NCBI RefSeq assembly: GCF_003335215.1
Contig: NZ_QPGB01000006.1
Span: forward strand, 117,349 to 181,348
DNA from: Parvibium lacunae
GTDB lineage: Bacteria; Pseudomonadota; Gammaproteobacteria; Burkholderiales; Burkholderiaceae_D
Length of the DNA: 64,000 nt
Direction: 5' to 3'
This document shows positions 32,367 through 43,178 of the stretch, piece after piece. The notes beneath the pieces are model-generated. The model searched no databases and was not told the DNA's origin. It saw only the letters and a list, made by a program, of their open reading frames with translations. The position numbers and the translations under genes were made by a program. How positions within the stretch are numbered: the stretch's first letter is position 1; every line of letters begins with the position of its first letter.

Positions 32367-34384
32367 GCCTTTTTTTCATTGAGCAAGGCTTTAAGATTCG
32401 CCAGTCGGTCTTTACTGGAAAGGTTACCCGGCTGCGCTTGTGGCTGCGCGGGTGAAGCCTCGGCTAGATTCATCTCGGCAATAAAGCGTGACGGCTCGTT
32501 GATCTGATAGTCACGCCCCCGCCGGCGTTTTTTACACCAAGTAACGGTTAATGAACGCTGCGCACGGGTAATGCCGACATACATCAACCGTCGCTCTTCT
32601 TCGATACGCGCCTGCAATGCGGCTGCCTCTAGGTCATCGTCAGGGCGCAGCATGGGCAAAATGTTTTCTTCAACCCCAATCAAAAAAACATGGGGAAACT
32701 CCAAGCCCTTAGCCGCATGCAAGGTGGAAAGATGCACTGCGTTTGGCATCTCGTCTTGTCTCTCCAACATATTGATCAGCGCCACGGTTTGCGTGAGTTC
32801 GAGCAAGTTTTTTTCGTCTTCCTCGCCCTTTTTGCCCAGCCACTGCACAAAATCAAGCACATTCTGCCATTTGCTTTGCGCACTGCGTTCGTCTTGCGTC
32901 TCATATAACCAAGCTTCATAGCCTATCGCTTTGAGCAGCTCATTTAAGAGCTCTCCCGCCGGTGCCTTGGGTGCTTCCCAAGAAAGCCGATTAATGAACG
33001 CACCAAACTCGCGCAATGGTGCGAGCTGCCGCGCTGGCACGGCTTGTTCGGCCCCCGCTTCAAATAATGCGGCAAATAAAGACATGCCACGAGCACCTGC
33101 ATATTGACCGAGCGCCTCTAAGCTGGCGCTGCCAACACCCCGCTTGGGTGTGGTTACCGCCCGAATAAACGCAGGGTCATCATCCGCATTTGCAATCAGG
33201 CGCAAATAACTGATGAGATCACGGATCTCGGCTTTATCAAAAAAAGATTGACCACCAGATAGCACATAAGGAATCCGCTCTTTGCGCAAAGCCTGCTCCA
33301 GCACACGTGCCTGATGGTTACTGCGATACAACACGGCATAGTCAGCAAACTGCCCGCGCCGCTCGAATTTATGCGCTTGCAGACGAATAACGACACTCTC
33401 TGCCTCGTGCTCTTCGTCATTCATGGGTACCACCGTGACAGGATCGCCCATGCCAAACTCTGACCACAACTTTTTTTCAAACAACTTGGGGTTATGCGCA
33501 ATAACGCGATTGGCAGCCTGCAAAATATTGACTGATGAGCGGTAGTTTTGCTCCAGTTTAATCACCTTCAAGGCGGGAAAATCTGCTTGTAAATCGCGTA
33601 GATTTTCTAACGTTGCGCCGCGCCAGCCATAAATTGACTGATCATCGTCGCCGACCGCAGTAAACATCGCCCGCACCCCCACGAGCTGTTTAAGCAGGCG
33701 ATACTGACAGACATTGGTGTCTTGATACTCATCAACCAGCAAATAACGCAAGCGATTTTGCCAGCGCTCGCGCACCACAGCATTCTCTTGCAACAGCGCC
33801 GCTGGCAACCGAATCAAATCATCAAAATCGACGACCTGATAGGCCTGCAATGTTGCCGCATAACTCGCAAAAGCCCGTGCGGCTTGGCTTTCCAGCTCAC
33901 CAGACGCAAGCTGGGCGGCTTGTAGTGGCGTCAGCCCTGCATTTTTCCACAATGAAATTTGGCTCTGCGCTTGCCGTAACAACCGCTTATCTGTCGTGGC
34001 CAACACCTCTTGCAAAATGCCCAAACAGTCTTCGCTATCTAAAATCGAAAATTGCGGTTTTAGCCCAAGCTCAGCAGCCTCTGCACGTAACAACCGCACA
34101 CCCAAAGAATGAAAAGTACAAACCGTAACGCCTTTAGCGGCGCCGCCCGGCAACAGCTTCGCCAGCCGCTCTTGCATTTCCAGCGCTGCTTTATTGGTAA
34201 ACGTTAACGCCGCAATATGCTTGGCCGCATAACCACAAGTTTGAATGAGATAAGCGATTTTTTGCGTGATTACCCGGGTCTTACCACTGCCAGCCCCTGC
34301 CAGTAACAGGCAAGGGCCATCCAGATAAACCACCCCCGCACGCTGCGCAGGATTAAGAGAAGAAAGATCAGACACTACAGCCAC
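32363..34384 (-). CDS. rep: ATP-dependent DNA helicase Rep
   Basis: A 673-residue superfamily 1 helicase, the same length as E. coli Rep. Walker A AGAGSGKT is at residues 29-36; DEYQDTN (Walker B), VGDDDQSIYGWRGA, LEQNYRS and the late GITRAQRSL motif are all present. Rep removes proteins ahead of replication forks and unwinds 3'-5'. No ATG fits the start: GTG at 34384 or 34375 are the candidates and neither has a clear ribosome binding site. Confidence 0.95.
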   Translation of the reverse strand: MAVVSDLSSLNPAQRAGVVYLDGPCLLLAGAGSGKTRVITQKIAYLIQTCGYAAKHIAALTFTNKAALEMQERLAKLLPGGAAKGVTVCTFHSLGVRLLRAEAAELGLKPQFSILDSEDCLGILQEVLATTDKRLLRQAQSQISLWKNAGLTPLQAAQLASGELESQAARAFASYAATLQAYQVVDFDDLIRLPAALLQENAVVRERWQNRLRYLLVDEYQDTNVCQYRLLKQLVGVRAMFTAVGDDDQSIYGWRGATLENLRDLQADFPALKVIKLEQNYRSSVNILQAANRVIAHNPKLFEKKLWSEFGMGDPVTVVPMNDEEHEAESVVIRLQAHKFERRGQFADYAVLYRSNHQARVLEQALRKERIPYVLSGGQSFFDKAEIRDLISYLRLIANADDDPAFIRAVTTPKRGVGSASLEALGQYAGARGMSLFAALFEAGAEQAVPARQLAPLREFGAFINRLSWEAPKAPAGELLNELLKAIGYEAWLYETQDERSAQSKWQNVLDFVQWLGKKGEEDEKNLLELTQTVALINMLERQDEMPNAVHLSTLHAAKGLEFPHVFLIGVEENILPMLRPDDDLEAAALQARIEEERRLMYVGITRAQRSLTVTWCKKRRRGRDYQINEPSRFIAEMNLAEASPAQPQAQPGNLSSKDRLANLKALLNEKKA

Positions 34385-34882
34385 AGGGAAGACAAAAGGA
34401 ACAACGCATTGTAGCCTGCCTAACCCCTAGAGCCTAACTCTACAAACAACTGATCTGAATTGGACGTTGGCGGCTGTCACCAATTTGTCGTTAACGCGGA
34501 TCGCCCGCAAGGTCAGCCACTCAGGGATTGGCACCAGAGAAGCGCTAGCCACGGGTTTGTGATGAGCCCACTGGACACTTTGCGGCACCAAGGTTCTTAG
34601 TTCCGGCCACTGCGTTTAGCATTCGCTACGCTCATGTTAGCCTACACTGAAACTCCGTTTTCTGGAGCGGCAAACCGCTAGGGCGAGCGGCAGCGTCATC
34701 GCCATTCGCTTGATCCTGATGGGTGTCTGGCGCGATTCATCGCAGCCATATGTTGAAGAAACGGACGTGATCGGTTAATGCAAATAGGGAACGTTGTTTT
34801 ACAATCGGCGGCTCATGCCGCTATGGCTTCGCTTACTCGCTTGACAGCATCCGGCTAATGGGTGCCCCTACTGCTCTTCTAA
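34385..34882. other. ~500-nt stretch without a gene
   Basis: No ORF, tRNA or convincing promoter is visible between rep and the AT-rich lipoprotein gene. Base composition is near the genome average, unlike the AT-rich gene beside it. Short imperfect repeats occur (CGGCTCATGCCG near 34810; CCGCTAGGGCGAGCGGCAGCG near 34676-34696). It may be decayed coding or mobile DNA; I could not identify a source. Confidence 0.4.
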
Positions 34883-35545
34883 TTACAAATTTGTCTGTAA
34901 TGATTCGTACAAGATTTCAAGATTTTGTAAACCATGCTTAGGTGTATCAATTTTCAACCCTTGCAAACTGAAACGAGTAACTTTTGGAGTAAGAGCAAAT
35001 ATAAGTTTTAATACTACTCTGCGTCTAGGTTGATATCTTTTTTTAAAATCAATCAGTTTTTCTTGATCCATTGTAAGAGGCAATGCAAGCTCTAATCTAT
35101 TTTCTACAAGATTAGGATGATTGATCACAAACTGGGGAGAAGATAAATCACTCAGATAGGCTTTTTCTATTCGATAAATTTTGCCATTTTGAAAAATGTG
35201 AGGTTGGCCTATTACCATAAAATCATTGGGTATCTTCTCAAAACCGATCGATATAATTAACTGTCCGTTCCTACTGTCATAGCTGGACGCTTCTTCCAGA
35301 GTTCGAATGCTTTGTTTGTGTACCAAAATAGAACTATTACTAGCTGTAATCAATGTAATGTCGTCCATTTGCAGTTCACGAAACTGCCCACCACGAGAAT
35401 AGACACTAAATAATTCTTGGCCATACCTAGCCTCATTAGCAACATTGGCAAAGGCCAATAAGCTAGTAGCGCCTGAATACAAACAGGAAGCCAATAAGAG
35501 AGAGATTAAGATCAACAGGTTAACGCGGACGCAGCATGCAGTCAT
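34883..35545 (-). CDS. AT-rich predicted lipoprotein of unknown function
   Basis: A 220-residue protein not recognised. The N-terminus MTACCVRVNLLILISLLLASC ends in a lipobox (LLAS-Cys21), so it is probably an outer-membrane or periplasmic lipoprotein. The rest is a soluble beta-rich-looking domain with no repeats or catalytic motif seen. The gene is clearly more AT-rich than every neighbour and uses A/T-ending codons. No good ribosome binding site is seen. Between rep and the RAYT-type motifs, it is probably acquired DNA. Confidence 0.6.
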   Translation of the reverse strand: MTACCVRVNLLILISLLLASCLYSGATSLLAFANVANEARYGQELFSVYSRGGQFRELQMDDITLITASNSSILVHKQSIRTLEEASSYDSRNGQLIISIGFEKIPNDFMVIGQPHIFQNGKIYRIEKAYLSDLSSPQFVINHPNLVENRLELALPLTMDQEKLIDFKKRYQPRRRVVLKLIFALTPKVTRFSLQGLKIDTPKHGLQNLEILYESLQTNL

Positions 35546-35613
35546 AATACAAAGTGTTCCCCAAACCTAAAGACATGTATTGCGCATAAGCAAACGTACA
35601 ACAAAGAACAATA

Positions 35614-35655
35614 GGGGACAGACCACTAATAAGAAAGAAAAGGGGGACAGACCAC
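35614..35655 (+). repeat. two direct copies of GGGGACAGACCAC
   Basis: The 13-mer occurs at 35614-35626 and 35643-35655, 29 nt apart, in AT-rich non-coding DNA. I recall this motif (complement GTGGTCTGTCCCC) from the ends of genes for REP-associated tyrosine transposases (RAYT, Y1/IS200-like). No transposase ORF remains here, so this looks like a solo or decayed element. The rest of 35546-35862 holds no gene. Confidence 0.55.
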
Positions 35656-35862
35656 ATTTATTTCTCCTAGCATTCAATCCACTATGGTAGTCATGATTCG
35701 CTCACGATTAATATTGTTCTTTACTGTTTGTATTTTGGTATAGAACAACTCAGTTGAAGAATAACTGAATCTGGTTATTGAAGCCAATAGCAATGCAGCG
35801 CTGAGCAATCAATTGATACTTCAAGAATAAATAAGCGGTTCAAGTAATCCGTCAGGGGTAAT

Positions 35863-37923
35863 TCAAATCTCTTGCGGATCTATATCGAGGCTCCATTTAA
35901 CCCGGCTTTTCTTCTGGCTGGCGAGATACACCAGCGCCTCTTTGAGGGCCAGATGTAGCGGGGGGCGCTGATTCGCTTCTATCAGTAGTTGAGCACGCTC
36001 TTTGCCTGCAACGCGCACAAGATTGAGGGGCACAGGCTCATAGACGCGCAGCAAAGCTTGCTGCGCGAGCTGCTGTTGTAGTGCTTGCAAAAATGCGATT
36101 GCGTCACTCAAGTTCGGTGCTTCGGCTCGAAAAAGCGCCTGATAGGCGAATGGTGGCAATTGCGCGCTCTCGCGCTCGGCTAATTGTTGTGTGGCAAAGC
36201 TTGGGTAATCATGCTGTTGTAATGCATTAAACAGCGGGTGATCGGTGTATTGCGTTTGAATCAGCATTTGGCTGGGCAGGCCATCACGCCCTGCGCGGCC
36301 CGCTACTTGCATAAGCTGCGCAAAGAGGCGTTCTGGTGCTCGAAAATCCTGCGCAAAGAGCGCGCTGTCTACATTGAGCGCAACCACGAGCGAGAGGTTT
36401 TTAAAGTCATGGCCTTTCGCGACCATTTGGGTGCCAATTAGGATATCTGCCTCGCCGGCATGGACTTGGGCCAGCAGCGGCTGGGCGCCGACTTTACCTT
36501 TGGTGCTGTCGGCATCGATACGAATGATGCGAGCCGCCGGGAAGTGTTGGCGCAGAAAATCTTCGATACGCTGTGTGCCATAGCCCAATGGAATGATATC
36601 GAGATTGCCACATTGGGGACAATGTTTGGGTACGATGGCCTGCCAGCCACAATGGTGGCAGTGTAAACGCCCATCTGCCTTGTGAAAAACGCTATAAGCA
36701 CTGCAGTGGCGGCACTGCGAGACCCAGCCACATTGCTGGCATTGCAATACCGGGGCAAAGCCGCGTCGATTCATAAACACGAGGCTGGTTTGCTGGCGCG
36801 TCAGATTCTCCGCCAGAGCAGCCAGCGCTGCTTGGCTCAAGCCATGCTGGAGTTTGCCGGCGCGGATGTCGATCAGCTGGATTTGCGGTAATTGCGCTGC
36901 GACAATGGCACGCTCGGGTAGAGGCAGCGCGTGATAGCGGCCGGTTTGGCTATGCTGCCAACTTTCCAGCGCTGGGGTTGCTGAGCCCAAGACAATCGGA
37001 ATGCCAAGCTGTTGCGCCCGTAAAATGGCGACATCCCGGGCCGAGTAACGCACCCCTTCTTGCTGTTTGTATGAGGGGTCATGCTCTTCGTCAACAATGA
37101 TCAGCCCTAGATTGGGGCACGGCGTAAGCACGGCAAGGCGGGTTCCTACCATTAAAGCCGTCTCGCCTCGACAGGCGGCAAGCCAAGCGACGGCGCGCTC
37201 ACCGTCACTACGGCCACTATGGAGTAAGGCGATGGGATGCTGCGGGAAGCGTGCTTGTAAGGTGGCTTCAAGCTGTGGGGTCAAGTTGATTTCTGGGACC
37301 AATAGCAAAGCTTGTTGGCCACGCGCAAGACATTCTGCCAGCGCCTGTAAATACACTTCTGTTTTGCCGCTACCGGTAATTCCGTGCAGTAAATAACATT
37401 GGAAACGGCCTGCTGCCAGGGCGCCTTGAACGACCGCCAAGGCTGCCTGCTGTGCGCTGTTTAATGTTTTGGCGAGGCTCGGTGAGGGGCTGCTGGGTTG
37501 CGCCAACCATTTTTGTACGCGCTTCTCTAAGAGCTTGATTGAACGAGAGGCGGGTGGATGACCCGTAGCACGACGATAAGGTTCCGCCCGCCGCAAGAGC
37601 ACGGGCAGCGCCTGCAATGCAACTTCGCCGAGTGGCTTGTGGTAGTAAGCGGCTACGCTACTCATGAGGGCCCGCCAGGTTGTGTCTAGCGCCGGAATAT
37701 CGTCAAGCACAGCAAGAATTGCCTTGAGCTTATTTACCGGCTGTTCGGTTTGGGTTTGAGTATCCCAGATAAGCCCGATTTTGGTTTGTTTACCCCAAGG
37801 CACCAATACACGCCGCCCGCGCAAGTCCTGCCGGTGTTCGCAGGGTGCGGTAAGGAGGTAGTCAAATGGGCCCGGTAAGGGTACATCTAACACGACTTGA
37901 GCGATCAACAGGGGGGATTGCAT
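35863..37923 (-). CDS. priA: primosomal replication protein N' (PriA helicase)
   Basis: A 686-residue SF2 helicase read from the ATG at 37923 (MQSPLLIAQVVLDVPLPGPF), the standard PriA start; a 30-codon extension is rejected. Walker A GITGSGKTEVYL, the DEEH box (VDEEHDPSYKQQ) and two zinc-binding clusters (CQQCGWVSQCRHC and CHHCGWQ...CPQCGN) are intact. PriA reloads the replisome at stalled forks. A perfect DnaA box lies about 100 nt upstream. Confidence 0.96.
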   Translation of the reverse strand: MQSPLLIAQVVLDVPLPGPFDYLLTAPCEHRQDLRGRRVLVPWGKQTKIGLIWDTQTQTEQPVNKLKAILAVLDDIPALDTTWRALMSSVAAYYHKPLGEVALQALPVLLRRAEPYRRATGHPPASRSIKLLEKRVQKWLAQPSSPSPSLAKTLNSAQQAALAVVQGALAAGRFQCYLLHGITGSGKTEVYLQALAECLARGQQALLLVPEINLTPQLEATLQARFPQHPIALLHSGRSDGERAVAWLAACRGETALMVGTRLAVLTPCPNLGLIIVDEEHDPSYKQQEGVRYSARDVAILRAQQLGIPIVLGSATPALESWQHSQTGRYHALPLPERAIVAAQLPQIQLIDIRAGKLQHGLSQAALAALAENLTRQQTSLVFMNRRGFAPVLQCQQCGWVSQCRHCSAYSVFHKADGRLHCHHCGWQAIVPKHCPQCGNLDIIPLGYGTQRIEDFLRQHFPAARIIRIDADSTKGKVGAQPLLAQVHAGEADILIGTQMVAKGHDFKNLSLVVALNVDSALFAQDFRAPERLFAQLMQVAGRAGRDGLPSQMLIQTQYTDHPLFNALQQHDYPSFATQQLAERESAQLPPFAYQALFRAEAPNLSDAIAFLQALQQQLAQQALLRVYEPVPLNLVRVAGKERAQLLIEANQRPPLHLALKEALVYLASQKKSRVKWSLDIDPQEI

Positions 37924-38019
37924 GGACTTGGCATTATGTGAAACAAACTTAAAGTAAGTTGTGAGAAGTTGCGCTAACTGCTTGGCGCTATTGTAGGATT
38001 TATTCCTATGCACACATTC

Positions 38020-38028
38020 TGTGGATAA
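38020..38028 (-). promoter_or_regulatory. single consensus DnaA box upstream of priA
   Basis: TTATCCACA, the perfect 9-mer, reads on the minus strand. It lies about 100 nt upstream of the priA start in an AT-rich spacer (37924-38297) that otherwise holds an 8-bp inverted repeat (38213-38220 / 38246-38253) and a small AAGCC/GGCTT hairpin with a T-run (38218-38237, plus strand). One box alone is not an origin; regulation of priA by DnaA is possible. Confidence 0.45.
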
Positions 38029-38297
38029 CTTTGTGGAAAAAAATCCTCGGTTTCGTTATAAGCCTTGATTTTACTGCCTCGACCTCATTTAGCCTATTAT
38101 TTGTACAGATAAAATTCCCTGTGAAATCAATCACTTAGAGATCATTTGCAATCTAATCTGCGCGAACTTCATCTGTTTGTCATGTTGCGCCTGCACCCTC
38201 GCTTTTGTGAATAAGTCAAGCCCTGCGGCTTTTTTTACACAGTGTCTTGACTTAATCTACACGCAATTTGATCGCTGATTTCAGCGTTAGCAGGTAC

Positions 38298-39392
38298 TCA
38301 CAAATTGACGTTGGTATGAAATTTCCTACTGTAATTTCGGACAGTTTCTGCCAGCACAGCGACATTTTCTGGGGGGGTAAATTGGTTGATCCCATGCCCC
38401 AAATTGAACACATGGCCAGAATGTTGTGTGTGCTGCCCATAGCCCTCCAGCACGCGTTTAGCTTCTTGTTCCACGGCTGCAGGGGTACCAAATAAACTGA
38501 ATGGGTCCATATTGCCTTGCAGTGCGACTTGATCTTGCGTCCGCTGGCGGGCGTTCTGGAGGTTTACTGTCCAATCAAGGCCAACGCCGTCTGTGCCAAT
38601 TTTCGCGATTTCCTCTAGCCAAATACCGCCGCCTTTGGTGAAAACGATCCGTGGAATTACTTGGCCATCGACTTCGCGGGTTAAGCGTGACAGCACCTCA
38701 CGCATGGGATTGAGCGAATAGGTTTGATAGAGCCCATCCGCCAGTACCCCACCCCAGGTATCAAATACCATCACAGCTTGTGCGCCTGCAGCGATTTGCG
38801 CATTGAGATAATCCGCCACAGCTTGGACATTCACCTCAATAATTCTCTTGAGCAAATCTGGGCGCTGGTACAGCATGGTTTTAATGGTGCGAAAGTCATC
38901 GGAACCGCCGCCTTCCACCATGTAGCAAGCGAGTGTCCATGGGCTCCCAGAAAAGCCAATCAAGGGAACTTTTCCGCCCAAGGCATGGCGTATCGTGGTA
39001 ACAGCATCAAAAACATAGCCTAGGGTGCTGTGAACGTCGGGAGCCCGTAGCTGCGCCACATCAGCTTCCGTCCGCAAAGGGCGGTCAAACTTCGGGCCCT
39101 CGCCTTCGGCGAAATATAGGCCGAGGCCCATTGCATCGGGCACGGTCAAAATATCCGAAAACAGAATCGCGGCATCTAAGGGATAGCGACGTAGCGGTTG
39201 CAAGGTCACTTCACACGCCAGTTCAGGATTTTTACAGAGGTTCAAAAAGCTTCCGGCTTGTTTGCGTGTGGCGCAATACTCGGGCAGATAGCGCCCGGCC
39301 TGGCGCATGAGCCACTGGGGGGTATAGGGCACAGGCTGGCGCAAGAGTGCGCGCAAAAAGGTATCGTTTTGAAGGGGGGCAAATTGGGTCAT
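38298..39392 (-). CDS. hemE: uroporphyrinogen decarboxylase
   Basis: A 364-residue protein with both family signatures: [15 protein letters not shown] near residue 23 and [19 protein letters not shown] in the middle, plus [15 protein letters not shown] near the end. It converts uroporphyrinogen III to coproporphyrinogen III in haem synthesis. It starts 4 nt after the DUF599 gene and is probably translated from the same transcript. Confidence 0.97.
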   Translation of the reverse strand: MTQFAPLQNDTFLRALLRQPVPYTPQWLMRQAGRYLPEYCATRKQAGSFLNLCKNPELACEVTLQPLRRYPLDAAILFSDILTVPDAMGLGLYFAEGEGPKFDRPLRTEADVAQLRAPDVHSTLGYVFDAVTTIRHALGGKVPLIGFSGSPWTLACYMVEGGGSDDFRTIKTMLYQRPDLLKRIIEVNVQAVADYLNAQIAAGAQAVMVFDTWGGVLADGLYQTYSLNPMREVLSRLTREVDGQVIPRIVFTKGGGIWLEEIAKIGTDGVGLDWTVNLQNARQRTQDQVALQGNMDPFSLFGTPAAVEQEAKRVLEGYGQHTQHSGHVFNLGHGINQFTPPENVAVLAETVRNYSRKFHTNVNL

Positions 39393-39396
39393 TAGT

Positions 39397-40131
39397 CTAT
39401 TCTTCTGTTTTCACAAGGGCATCCGCCCGGTTCATTTCATTTTCATGCAACGCCAGGGCAGCGACCGTGGCGGAGCGAAATTCCATGTAATAAATGGCGA
39501 GCGTAATCGTCAGACTCGCAGCGGCAAAGAGCCAGGCATTCACGTACCACAGCAGGATGGGCACAGAGTAGTAATAAGAACGCAGCCCCTGCGTGAAATG
39601 GCCACCGGCAATTTCACTCAGGCGTGTGCCGGTTTCAACCAATGCGGCCGTAGCCCCGCTGCGTTGCTCAGTGGCTTTGGTCGGGAGCGCCCCCACCACA
39701 ATACACACCACGTTAAATTGGCGCAATGACCACGTAAAACGGATGAAGGCATGCACAAAGACAAACAGCATGACCACCGTTTTAAACTCAACGGCTTCGT
39801 AGGTGGGCCGTACCGCAAAAGGTATGCTGGAGACGACGCTCACGCCTTTTTCTGCCGTGCCGAGCAACGCCACAAGGCCACCTAAAATCAGTAACGTGGT
39901 GGAGGAAAAGAAAGTCGAACTCTGCATGAGATTACCAACCAGCGCGGCATCGGCAATGCGGTTTTCACGTTGCAAAGAATTTTTCATCCACAAATGACGA
40001 AGGGGATGGATGCTGCCGATCAAGCTGGAGCGATGATTGGCGCTGCGTTCAGCCCAATAGACGTAACCCACCCACTGCGCGAGCCACAAGAGTAAAACGA
40101 GCCAGTCAGCAAGAGAGATCGGTGAGTTCAT
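39397..40131 (-). CDS. DUF599-type membrane protein
   Basis: A 244-residue protein with four predicted membrane helices (about residues 8-25, 70-95, 113-133 and 188-215), read from the ATG at 40131 ([17 protein letters not shown]). The segments [16 protein letters not shown] and WYVNAWLF match what I recall of the DUF599 family. Function is unknown. It begins just after the atp operon terminator and precedes hemE by 4 nt; the ribosome binding site is weak. Confidence 0.7.
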   Translation of the reverse strand: MNSPISLADWLVLLLWLAQWVGYVYWAERSANHRSSLIGSIHPLRHLWMKNSLQRENRIADAALVGNLMQSSTFFSSTTLLILGGLVALLGTAEKGVSVVSSIPFAVRPTYEAVEFKTVVMLFVFVHAFIRFTWSLRQFNVVCIVVGALPTKATEQRSGATAALVETGTRLSEIAGGHFTQGLRSYYYSVPILLWYVNAWLFAAASLTITLAIYYMEFRSATVAALALHENEMNRADALVKTEE

Positions 40132-40144
40132 GGGGTGCTTAAAA

Positions 40145-40177
40145 CGAAAGGCAATGCAAGAAACTTGCATTGCCTTT
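40145..40177 (-). terminator. terminator of the atp operon
   Basis: A perfect 14-bp stem (40147-40160 / 40164-40177) with a 3-nt loop, 32 nt after the atpC stop. On the minus strand it is followed by TTTCGTTTT. It stands 16 nt before the DUF599 start. Confidence 0.85.
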
Positions 40178-40209
40178 ATTGTACTGCGGTTGTTCTAACT
40201 GAACTGTAT

Positions 40210-40626
40210 TTAATGCCGGCTACGTAGCTTGCGGATCGCCGCCAACTGGGCAGCAGCAGCAGCGAGTTCTGCTTGCGCCGATGCGTAGTTGATTTCGCCC
40301 TTATTGCTGGCTAAAGCTTCTTCCGCACGTTTCTTCGCTTCCAAGGCTTTCGCTTCGTCGAGATCTTTGCCGCGAATCGCGGTGTCGGCCAAGACCGTCA
40401 CCGCATTGGGCTGCACCTCAAGAATCCCGCCTTGTACAAATACCAGTTCTTCACCGCCATTTTCCAGCTCAATCCGAACTGCACCGGGTTTGATGCGAGT
40501 GATGAGCGGGGTGTGGCGCGGCAGAATGCCGAGTTCACCGGACTCACCGGGCAGAGCCACGAACTTGGCCGCGCCGGAGAAGATGGACTCTTCTGCACTG
40601 ACTACATCAACGTGAATTGTATTCAT
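40210..40626 (-). CDS. atpC: F1Fo ATP synthase epsilon subunit
   Basis: A 138-residue protein starting [18 protein letters not shown] at the ATG at 40626 (AAGGA five nt upstream; a preceding GTG is rejected). An N-terminal beta-sandwich ([19 protein letters not shown]) and a C-terminal helical hairpin are present. Epsilon regulates and couples the rotor. It follows atpD after a 176-nt spacer that is nearly filled by a long hairpin. Confidence 0.97.
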   Translation of the reverse strand: MNTIHVDVVSAEESIFSGAAKFVALPGESGELGILPRHTPLITRIKPGAVRIELENGGEELVFVQGGILEVQPNAVTVLADTAIRGKDLDEAKALEAKKRAEEALASNKGEINYASAQAELAAAAAQLAAIRKLRSRH

Positions 40627-40683
40627 CACATTCCTTCAAACAGACAAGGCGTTGCGTAAAAAAGTTTACGTGCGCACTTTATT

Positions 40684-40802
40684 AGACTGTGCGCCAGAAC
40701 CGTGGCGAGCAATCCAAGGTTGAGTTAAGAAGCGCAACCGTACTTTAGTACGGCGAGCATCGCAGGCTCAAGATTGGATTGCGTAGCAGGTATGGGCCAG
40801 TC

Positions 40803-40803
<1 letters not shown>
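40684..40803 (-). repeat. long imperfect hairpin between atpD and atpC (family element B)
   Basis: A roughly 120-nt structure: outer arms AGACTG (40684-40689) / CAGTCT (40798-40803), middle arms GCAATCCAA / TTGGATTGC and TTGAG / CTCAA, and the tip CCGTAC-TTTA-GTACGG. The plus strand has the core AGTACGGCGAG at 40747-40757. The outer arm ends on the last base of the atpD stop codon. Confidence 0.65.
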
Positions 40804-42281
<1,478 letters not shown>

Positions 42282-42290
42282 TCAGTGGCG

Positions 42291-43157
42291 TTATACTGCC
42301 GCTGCGCCACCTACAATCTCGGACAACTCTTTCGTAATCGCGGCTTGACGGGTTTTGTTGTAAACCAGCTGCAGCTCGCCAATCACGTTCTTCGCATTAT
42401 CGGAGGCCGACTTCATCGCCACCATCCGCGCGGATTGTTCGGAGGCCATATTTTCAGCCACCGCCTGGTAAACCAGCGCTTCAATGTAACGGGTCAGCAA
42501 TTCATCAATCACCACAGGGGCACTGGGTTCGTACACGTAGTCCCAGCTATGGGCGCTATCGCTTTCCAGTTTTTCTGCAGTTAACGGTAACAGTTGCAGC
42601 GCTTGTGGCTCTTGCTTCATTGTGTTAATGAAGCGGCTGTACACCACATACAGGGCATCAATCTCGCCCTTGACAAACGCATCTAACTGCACCTTGATCG
42701 CACCGATCAATTTGTCGAGATGAGGGATGTCGCCCAATTGCGTGACGGAAGAATCCACCTTCACGCCAATACGGTTGCAGAAGCCGAGGCCTTTGTTACC
42801 AATCGCCGTCACACTGACTTGGGCGCCTTGCTGTTCTAATTGCTTGAACAGATTGGTCGCTACCCGCAAAGCGTTGGTGTTTAAACCACCGCATAAGCCC
42901 TTGTCTGTGGTGACGAGGATAACAGCAGCATGCTTGACTTCAGCACGCTTGGCCAAGTAAGCCGGTACGTATTCCGGATTGGCTTTGGCCAAGTTACCTG
43001 CAATCGCGCGAACTTTCTCAGCATAAGGACGGGCAGCCCGCATCCGCTCCTGCGCTTTACGCATTTTGGAAGCGGCCACCATTTCCATTGCCTTGGTGAT
43101 CTTGCGCGTATTTTGTACGCTCTTGATCTTCGTTCTGATTTCTTTCATTCCGGCCAT
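42291..43157 (-). CDS. atpG: F1Fo ATP synthase gamma subunit
   Basis: The 288-residue central stalk. The N-terminal helix [20 protein letters not shown] and C-terminal [20 protein letters not shown] form the coiled-coil rotor shaft. GGAG lies seven nt before the ATG at 43157. Confidence 0.98.
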   Translation of the reverse strand: MAGMKEIRTKIKSVQNTRKITKAMEMVAASKMRKAQERMRAARPYAEKVRAIAGNLAKANPEYVPAYLAKRAEVKHAAVILVTTDKGLCGGLNTNALRVATNLFKQLEQQGAQVSVTAIGNKGLGFCNRIGVKVDSSVTQLGDIPHLDKLIGAIKVQLDAFVKGEIDALYVVYSRFINTMKQEPQALQLLPLTAEKLESDSAHSWDYVYEPSAPVVIDELLTRYIEALVYQAVAENMASEQSARMVAMKSASDNAKNVIGELQLVYNKTRQAAITKELSEIVGGAAAV

Positions 43158-43178
43158 AGCCAGTCTCCTGTCCGATGA

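Noticed and set aside
34438..34880. Possible small RNA or relic integron-type site
   Set aside because: Only short imperfect repeats are visible; no conserved core site, integrase or promoter could be shown.
38213..38253. Inverted repeat AAGTCAAG / CTTGACTT with an inner T-run hairpin
   Set aside because: It would terminate only plus-strand transcription, and no plus-strand gene ends there; kept only as a note with the priA spacer.
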